64,000 nt of DNA. It comes from CAYUYV01 sp964561475 (lineage in GTDB: Bacteria > Pseudomonadota > Alphaproteobacteria > JAJFIK01). The DNA is taken from positions 1 through 64,000 of the forward strand of contig CAZLPU010000008.1 in assembly GCA_964561475.1 (NCBI GenBank), written 5' to 3'. The position numbers and the translations under genes were made by a program. This document shows, one piece after another, positions 59,234-64,000 of the stretch. The notes beneath the pieces were generated by a model, which was not told where the DNA came from, searched no databases, and was given only the letters and a program-made list of their open reading frames with translations. Positions within the stretch are counted from its first letter, which is position 1, and the number at the start of each line of letters is the position of its first letter.

Positions 59234-60714
59234 CCCAGACAGACATCCAGAACCCTGTGCGGACCCGTCTGCTCACGCCCCTCCTGGCGGCGGGCGCGCT
59301 CGCACTCATGACCGCCCTGCCCGCTACGGCCAATCCGGGGCATTCGGAGGAAACGACGGACTGGATCCTCAACGGCTATGAGGCGGGACAATCCTGGTCG
59401 CAGGCCGATGAAGAAGAGGCCCGTGAAGACGAGAATGGAGCCGGGTCCCTCAAGGACGTGGCTCTCCAGCCTGCTGAGAGTGCCACCTTGATCCGTGGCG
59501 CAACGGTCTACACCATGGGCCGGGCAGGCACCCTCAAGAAGGCGGATGTGCTCATCACCGGCAGCCGGATCAGCGAGGTGGGGTCTGACATCAGCGCCCC
59601 GGCCGGAACCCGGATCGTCAGCGGCGCGGACAAGATCATCACCCCCGGCTTCATGACCAGTTTCTCCGCCCTCGGACTGGTGGAAATCAATGCCGTGGCC
59701 GAAACCCGGGATGACCGGTCCTTCTCCGACGCCCCCTATTCGGCGGCCGTCACGGTCGTGGACGGCCTCAACCCCAACTCCACCCTGCTCCCCATCACCC
59801 GGATGGAAGGGGTGACCCGGGCCGTGACCGCTCCCCAACCCGGCAAAAGCATTTTCGCGGGTCAGACGGCGGTCATCCATCTTGGTCCGGGTCCGGATCT
59901 TGTCGTGCGCAAGGAAGGCGCACCCGCCGCCGCCCAGTTCGTGGCCATGGGCCAGCGGGGCAAGACCATCGCCGGCGGCTCCCGGCCCCAGGCCTGGGCC
60001 TTCCTGCGGGATGCCTTTGCCCAGGCTAAAGTGGTGGACACGGAATCGGGTCCCTGGCCCTTCCGTGAACGGGATCACATCACCCACCCGGTGCTCACTG
60101 TCGAGGACCTCCGGGCCCTGCGCGAGGTGGTGCGGGGCAACCAGCCGCTGCTGGTCCACGTGAACCGGGCCTCCGACATCAGGGCCACACTGCGGGAAGC
60201 CAAATCCTTGGGCATCCGGGTCATCCTGCTCCAGGCGGCGGAAGCCTGGCAGGTGGCGGATGAAATCGCCGCCGCCGGGGTGCCGGTAATCCTGCATCCC
60301 TTCGACAACCTGCCCGCCCGGTTCGAAACCCTGACCGCGCGCCTTGACAATGCGGCCATCCTCCATGAGGCGGGCGTCAAGATCGCGTTCAGCTATTTCG
60401 ATACCCATAATGAGCGTCTGCTGCCCCAGGCAGCGGGCAATGCAGTGGCCAACGGCCTGCCCTACGAGGCCGCCCTGGCGGCGCTGACCATCAACCCGGC
60501 GCAGATCTGGGGCATCGACGCCAGCTATGGCAGTCTGGAACGGGGCAAGGATGCGGATGTGGTGATCTGGGACGGTGATCCCCTTGAGGTCATGAGCGCG
60601 CCCGAAGCGGTGTTCATCCGGGGCAAGGCAATGACCCTGACCTCCCGTCAGACCGCCCTGCGGGACCGGTACAAGGATCTCAGCCGCCAGGCCCTGCCCT
60701 TCCAGTACCGCTGA
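59230..60714 (+). CDS. Exported amidohydrolase-like protein lacking the metal motif
   Basis: This is 494 residues, with a signal peptide (LLAAGALALMTALPATA). It has the same overall fold as its upstream neighbour (ITPGFMTSFSALGLVEI where HxH is expected, EVVRGNQPLLVHVNRASDI, KDADVVIWDGDP at the end). The first two metal histidines are replaced by Ser-Phe-Ser and most later ligands are missing, so it is unlikely to bind the usual zinc. It may be a structural or substrate-binding partner of the upstream enzyme, to which its gene is coupled by an ATGA overlap. Confidence 0.85.
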   Translation: MTQTDIQNPVRTRLLTPLLAAGALALMTALPATANPGHSEETTDWILNGYEAGQSWSQADEEEAREDENGAGSLKDVALQPAESATLIRGATVYTMGRAGTLKKADVLITGSRISEVGSDISAPAGTRIVSGADKIITPGFMTSFSALGLVEINAVAETRDDRSFSDAPYSAAVTVVDGLNPNSTLLPITRMEGVTRAVTAPQPGKSIFAGQTAVIHLGPGPDLVVRKEGAPAAAQFVAMGQRGKTIAGGSRPQAWAFLRDAFAQAKVVDTESGPWPFRERDHITHPVLTVEDLRALREVVRGNQPLLVHVNRASDIRATLREAKSLGIRVILLQAAEAWQVADEIAAAGVPVILHPFDNLPARFETLTARLDNAAILHEAGVKIAFSYFDTHNERLLPQAAGNAVANGLPYEAALAALTINPAQIWGIDASYGSLERGKDADVVIWDGDPLEVMSAPEAVFIRGKAMTLTSRQTALRDRYKDLSRQALPFQYR

Positions 60715-60746
60715 ACCGGGCAACCGGTCTCAGGAAGAGACAATCC

Positions 60747-60780
60747 GCACCGGCACAATCAACACCTCTTGTGCCGGTGC
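60747..60780. terminator. Perfect 12-bp hairpin between convergent genes
   Basis: GCACCGGCACAA (60747-60758) pairs exactly with TTGTGCCGGTGC (60769-60780) around a ten-base loop. It lies 33 bases after the second amidohydrolase stop and before the convergent histidine kinase. There is no T-run on either side, so it may be a transcript-end hairpin needing other factors. Confidence 0.55.
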
Positions 60781-60865
60781 ACCCCAGCGCCCACCCTCGA
60801 CCTCGGCCCCGACCCTGATCTCAACCCGAGGCTCGTGCCGCGTTCTCGGGTGGAGGCAACCCGGC

Positions 60866-62857
60866 CTACATGGAGGCAATCAGGGCCTTGAGGACCGCGT
60901 CGTCGCTCGCCTCCTCGCTTGAACCATTCGTCTCGAGCTCAGACTTGAAACCGGGTCCGGCGGACTGCCCAGCCTTCCGGTCCTTTCCCTGGTCCAGGGC
61001 CACCACTGTGGATCCGGTGCCGTCCACGGAGGAGTCACGCGCCGGCCTCTCCCCCGCTGCCGGTTCTCCCCCCTCCGATCCCTCTGCTTCCGGGTCCTGA
61101 GACCCCTGCCTCGTACTGCACACCCGGGAAATCTCGGCGGTCAGATCCCGCATGGCGATGGGCTTGGAGACGTATCCGTCCAGACCAAGGGCGAGATAAC
61201 GCTCCCGGTCACCACTCATGGCATCAGCGGTCAGAGCGATCACCGGAATGGTGCGCCAGGGCGCATCGGTGGCCCGGATTTTCGCAATGGTGCCCGGCCC
61301 GTCCAGGACCGGCATATGCATGTCGAGCAACACCAGATCGAACCGTTCCGTCTCCAGCTTTTCCAATGCCTTCAGCCCGTTCTCCGCCTCCACGATGTCC
61401 GGCGCGAAGGGGTGAAGAAACAGCCGTGCCACGTGCCGGTTCACTTCGTTGTCGTCCACGAGCAGAATGCGCAGTCCCCGTGCCCAGATCATCCCCGGCG
61501 TGCCTCCGTCCGCAGCCTCGGTTCCGGGCTGTCTGTCAGCAGTCCGATTGAGCGCGGGCTCCGCCTTGAAGGTCAGGGTGAAGGTGGACCCCCGACCGGG
61601 GCTGCTCTCGACGGTCAGATCGCCCCCCATGAGGCGAGCCAGGTTGCGGCTGATGCACAGGCCAAGTCCGGTCCCTCCATAGCGCCGGGCGGTGGACCGG
61701 TCCCCCTGGGTGAAGGGCGTGAACAACTGGGCCTGGACATCATGGGCAATGCCAATGCCGGTGTCGTTCACCGCCACGGTGATGAGAGCGGGTCCCGGCC
61801 CCTGGTCCTCTGCCCGTGCACGGATGGTGATGTATCCCTCCGGGGTGAACTTGATCGCGTTGGAGACCAGATTGGTCAGGCATTGGCGCACCCGGACCGG
61901 ATCGAACCGGAAACAGCGATCCGTACCAGGACCAAGGTCCAGGCGCAGCTTCAGACCCTTTTCCCGGGCATTGGGCTCCCACAACCGGTGAACCCGGTTC
62001 AGGGCATGGCCCAGATCGTGGTCCACCGGCGTGATGTCCAGACGCCCGGCCTCAATTTTTGAGAGGTCCAGCACGTCGTTCACCACATTCAAGAGCGCCG
62101 AGCCGCAATCGAGGATCGTATCCACCCGTTCTCTTTGATCGGGGGACAGGCAGGGATCGGCGCTCATGGACTGGGCCATGCCCAGAATCCCGTTCAGGGG
62201 TGTGCGGATTTCATGGCTGGTATTGGCGAGAAAGGCGGACTTGGCCCGGGATTCCGATGACTTGCGCTCCAGCCGCTTCCTGAGCACCTGCTCGGCCACC
62301 ATGGCCCGGTGCATGGCAGCCTTCAGGATGACCACGAAGAGACAGGCTGCAAGGATCGCCGCCACCCCGGCGGTCCCCAAGTCCCACACCCAAAAGCCTG
62401 CCAGAAGCGCCAGAATCGAGGGCGTCACACAGGCCACGAATTGCAGCCGGGAATTGGCGAAAAACGTGACGCCATTGGTCAGGGCAATCGCCAGATAAAT
62501 CCCTGCAAAGAACAATCCGGGCACCGTATGGGACAGCACCGCACTCCAGGCCATAAGCGAATAGAGGCTCGCCCCGGTGATCAGCAGACCAATCTGAAAG
62601 GTCTGGAAGGCAACGGGTTTCTCCGGCAGCCGGTTCAGAACCACGGCCAGGAAGAACGGTATCGCCGCAGCCTCCCAAAAAGCGACCGCCAGCAGATAAG
62701 CCGTGCCGAACCAGGGTTCCTCCCAGGCCAGGGAGGCCACGGCGAAGATCCCCGCCATGGCAATCCGGCTGTTCCGGCTTGCCCGCCACAGCATTCGATC
62801 CGTCTCGACCATTTCATCAAGGGTCGCAAAGTCCCTGAGGGAAAGCTCCTTGAACAT
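60866..62857 (-). CDS. Membrane hybrid histidine kinase with receiver domain
   Basis: The ATG at 62857 has GGAGG upstream; 663 residues. The first 180 residues contain about six membrane helices with no extra sensor domain. The kinase core follows: H-box SHEIRTPLNGIL, N-box LTNLVSNAIKFTP, G-boxes DTGIGIAHDV and GGTGLGLCISRNLARLMGG. A receiver domain (about 450-575) has ILLVDDNEVNR and the phospho-accepting Asp in LVLLDMHMPVLDG. The tail has no HPt motif. It probably passes phosphate to an external HPt or regulates through the receiver; the signal is unknown. Confidence 0.9.
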   Translation of the reverse strand: MFKELSLRDFATLDEMVETDRMLWRASRNSRIAMAGIFAVASLAWEEPWFGTAYLLAVAFWEAAAIPFFLAVVLNRLPEKPVAFQTFQIGLLITGASLYSLMAWSAVLSHTVPGLFFAGIYLAIALTNGVTFFANSRLQFVACVTPSILALLAGFWVWDLGTAGVAAILAACLFVVILKAAMHRAMVAEQVLRKRLERKSSESRAKSAFLANTSHEIRTPLNGILGMAQSMSADPCLSPDQRERVDTILDCGSALLNVVNDVLDLSKIEAGRLDITPVDHDLGHALNRVHRLWEPNAREKGLKLRLDLGPGTDRCFRFDPVRVRQCLTNLVSNAIKFTPEGYITIRARAEDQGPGPALITVAVNDTGIGIAHDVQAQLFTPFTQGDRSTARRYGGTGLGLCISRNLARLMGGDLTVESSPGRGSTFTLTFKAEPALNRTADRQPGTEAADGGTPGMIWARGLRILLVDDNEVNRHVARLFLHPFAPDIVEAENGLKALEKLETERFDLVLLDMHMPVLDGPGTIAKIRATDAPWRTIPVIALTADAMSGDRERYLALGLDGYVSKPIAMRDLTAEISRVCSTRQGSQDPEAEGSEGGEPAAGERPARDSSVDGTGSTVVALDQGKDRKAGQSAGPGFKSELETNGSSEEASDDAVLKALIASM

Positions 62858-63128
62858 ACTGCCTCCATCCCTGATGGCCCGCACCATAGGGCGTGAAGGG
62901 TAAAGATCGCGCTACACCGCCTGAACCATCCGTTGTCTGCCCTTTCCCGATCGCGGTCTGTCCAAAGCCGCCGGGCCTGGGCATGACGTACAGTCAAGGT
63001 TCGCCTCCTTGCCTTCATCCGTGAAAAATGGATTTATTCAGGGTTGTCGCCGTGCAGGCTGATGGGGGTGCGGGGCTGAACCGCTGGGGCACCGGAATGC
63101 CCACTGTCAAACGCCAGGGAGAAAATAG

Positions 63129-63746
63129 ATGGCTGAAGAACTCGTGCTTTATTCCAATCCCCAGTCCCGGGGCACCATTGCCCAATGGATGCTGGAAGAA
63201 GTCGGCGTGCCGTACCGGCTTGAGGTGCTGGAATATGGTGAGGCCATGAAGACGCCGGACTATCTGGCCATCAATCCCATGGGCAAGGTCCCCGCCCTGC
63301 GCCACGGGCAGACCGTGGTCACGGAAGGCGCCGCGATCTGCGCCTATCTCGCCGATGCATTCCCCGATGCGGGCCTTGCCCCGGCGCCAGGCGACCGGGG
63401 TGCCTATTATCGCTGGCTGTTTTTCAGCGCCGGTCCCGCCGAAGCCGCCATCACCAACAAAATGCTCGGCACCGAGGTCTCGGAAGAGCAGGAAAAGATG
63501 GTGGGGTACGGCACCTATGACCTCGTGGTCAGCACCCTCGAACAGGCGGTCTCGACCGGCAACTATGTGGCCGGTCCAACCTTCACCGCAGCGGATGTCT
63601 ATGTGGGTGCCCAGATCGGCTGGGGCATGCGCTTCAAGACCCTTCCGCCGCGCCCGGCCTTTGAACGCTACTGGACCCGCCTGGCGGACCGTCCGGCCTG
63701 CAAAAAGATCATGGCCTACGAGTCAGAGGCGGCCCAATCCCGCTAA
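63129..63746 (+). CDS. Glutathione S-transferase family protein
   Basis: This is 205 residues. The thioredoxin-like N-terminal domain begins ELVLYSNPQSRGTIAQWMLEE, with Ser at the catalytic position, and has NPMGKVPALRHG (cis-Pro loop) and EGAAICAYLADAFP. The helical C-terminal domain covers about 90-205. It probably conjugates or reduces electrophiles with glutathione; the substrate is unknown. The upstream ribosome site GGGAGAAAATAG is adequate. Confidence 0.9.
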   Translation: MAEELVLYSNPQSRGTIAQWMLEEVGVPYRLEVLEYGEAMKTPDYLAINPMGKVPALRHGQTVVTEGAAICAYLADAFPDAGLAPAPGDRGAYYRWLFFSAGPAEAAITNKMLGTEVSEEQEKMVGYGTYDLVVSTLEQAVSTGNYVAGPTFTAADVYVGAQIGWGMRFKTLPPRPAFERYWTRLADRPACKKIMAYESEAAQSR

Positions 63747-63765
63747 GGCCCCGGTCCTGCAAGGG

Positions 63766-64000
63766 TCACGCCTGCCGTGGGGCAACCTTCATGGTTGGTG
63801 TATCCGGTGATGTGGCCTTCAGGGAAATTGCCTCCAGGGGATCGAGCACGGCCATGGCAGCGATCATGTCCGCACTCAGAAGATATCCCCTGGCGCTTCC
63901 CGTTGACCAGGATCCGTTCTGGACCGGGGAAGACAGTGCCCCGCCCGCCAGCCGGGTAGTCGCCGGTACTGAACCAGGCCCGCCATGGACAGGCCCTTCC
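63766..64000 (-). CDS. Possible C-terminal end of a gene continuing beyond the window
   Basis: One leftward frame is open from the window edge to a TGA at 63766-63768, about 77 residues, ending TMKVAPRQA. It contains a helix-like YLLSADMIAAMAVLDPL segment. A second leftward frame is also open for much of this stretch, and codon choice does not separate them clearly. It is convergent with the GST gene. I cannot name the product. Confidence 0.3.
   Translation of the reverse strand, partial: EGPVHGGPGSVPATTRLAGGALSSPVQNGSWSTGSARGYLLSADMIAAMAVLDPLEAISLKATSPDTPTMKVAPRQA

Noticed and set aside
1..64000. CRISPR arrays, tRNA or rRNA genes, phage integrase or IS elements
   Set aside because: I looked for regular spaced repeats, cloverleaf-like genes and transposase or integrase motifs and saw none. 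A dedicated tRNA/CRISPR scan could still find a weak case.

Overview
The window is GC-rich, gene-dense DNA with tightly overlapping reading frames. Many adjacent genes share a 4-base stop/start overlap. The gene content points to a free-living, probably aquatic or halophilic alphaproteobacterium: a malic enzyme fused to a phosphotransacetylase domain, PhoX with TatB, a complete Bat/MoxR aerotolerance operon, a type II secretion system, CaiB/AMACR-type CoA chemistry, and a photoactive yellow protein (PYP). The taxon is inferred from gene content; no rRNA or tRNA gene was seen.

Layout. 1-3130: a 70-bp dispersed repeat, a terminator, then a leftward two-gene unit of a TIR-SLOG protein and a small conserved-looking partner, a candidate NAD-linked anti-phage pair. 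3237-6948: histidine phosphatase and an AMACR-like CoA-transferase-family enzyme, divergent from an acyl-CoA synthetase. 6983-17587: a leftward type II secretion operon in the order E-F-H-I-J-L-M-C-D-K, with no major pseudopilin gspG and no prepilin peptidase. 17592-22000: a redoxin/2-oxoglutarate-oxygenase fusion, PhoX (Tat-exported phosphatase) with a possible Pho box and a strong terminator, and an isolated tatB. 22472-23815: a class III aminotransferase homologue with Arg where the PLP lysine should be. 23937-31441: MoxR, DUF58, DUF4381, BatA, BatB/C fusion and BatD as one rightward operon.

31487-42612 is mixed: a membrane protein, an intergenic block of palindromic repeats, a TetR regulator, a class II aldolase/adducin protein, an isolated glycine-betaine-type binding protein, NAD kinase, an AbrB-type membrane protein, a 1024-residue DUF4062-STAND-TPR protein (a second defence candidate) and a Nudix hydrolase. 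42828-44714 is a RecQ helicase with an in-frame N-terminal minisatellite. 44769-47239 is the most distinctive locus: a PYP with every chromophore-site residue conserved, followed by a soluble methyl-accepting chemotaxis protein without transmembrane segments and preceded by an unrecognised 163-residue protein. This is a plausible phototaxis module.

47611-49007 is an ECF sigma factor with an RskA-type anti-sigma factor. 49101-51392 is the malic enzyme. Then come OmpA-like, GH97 glycosidase, M23 peptidase, VanZ-like and CBS-domain proteins, a coupled pair of exported amidohydrolases (the second lacking the metal motif), a hybrid histidine kinase and a glutathione S-transferase. Starts were chosen from ribosome-binding sites and gene overlaps. 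Short tandem duplications, in frame when inside genes, recur across the window.
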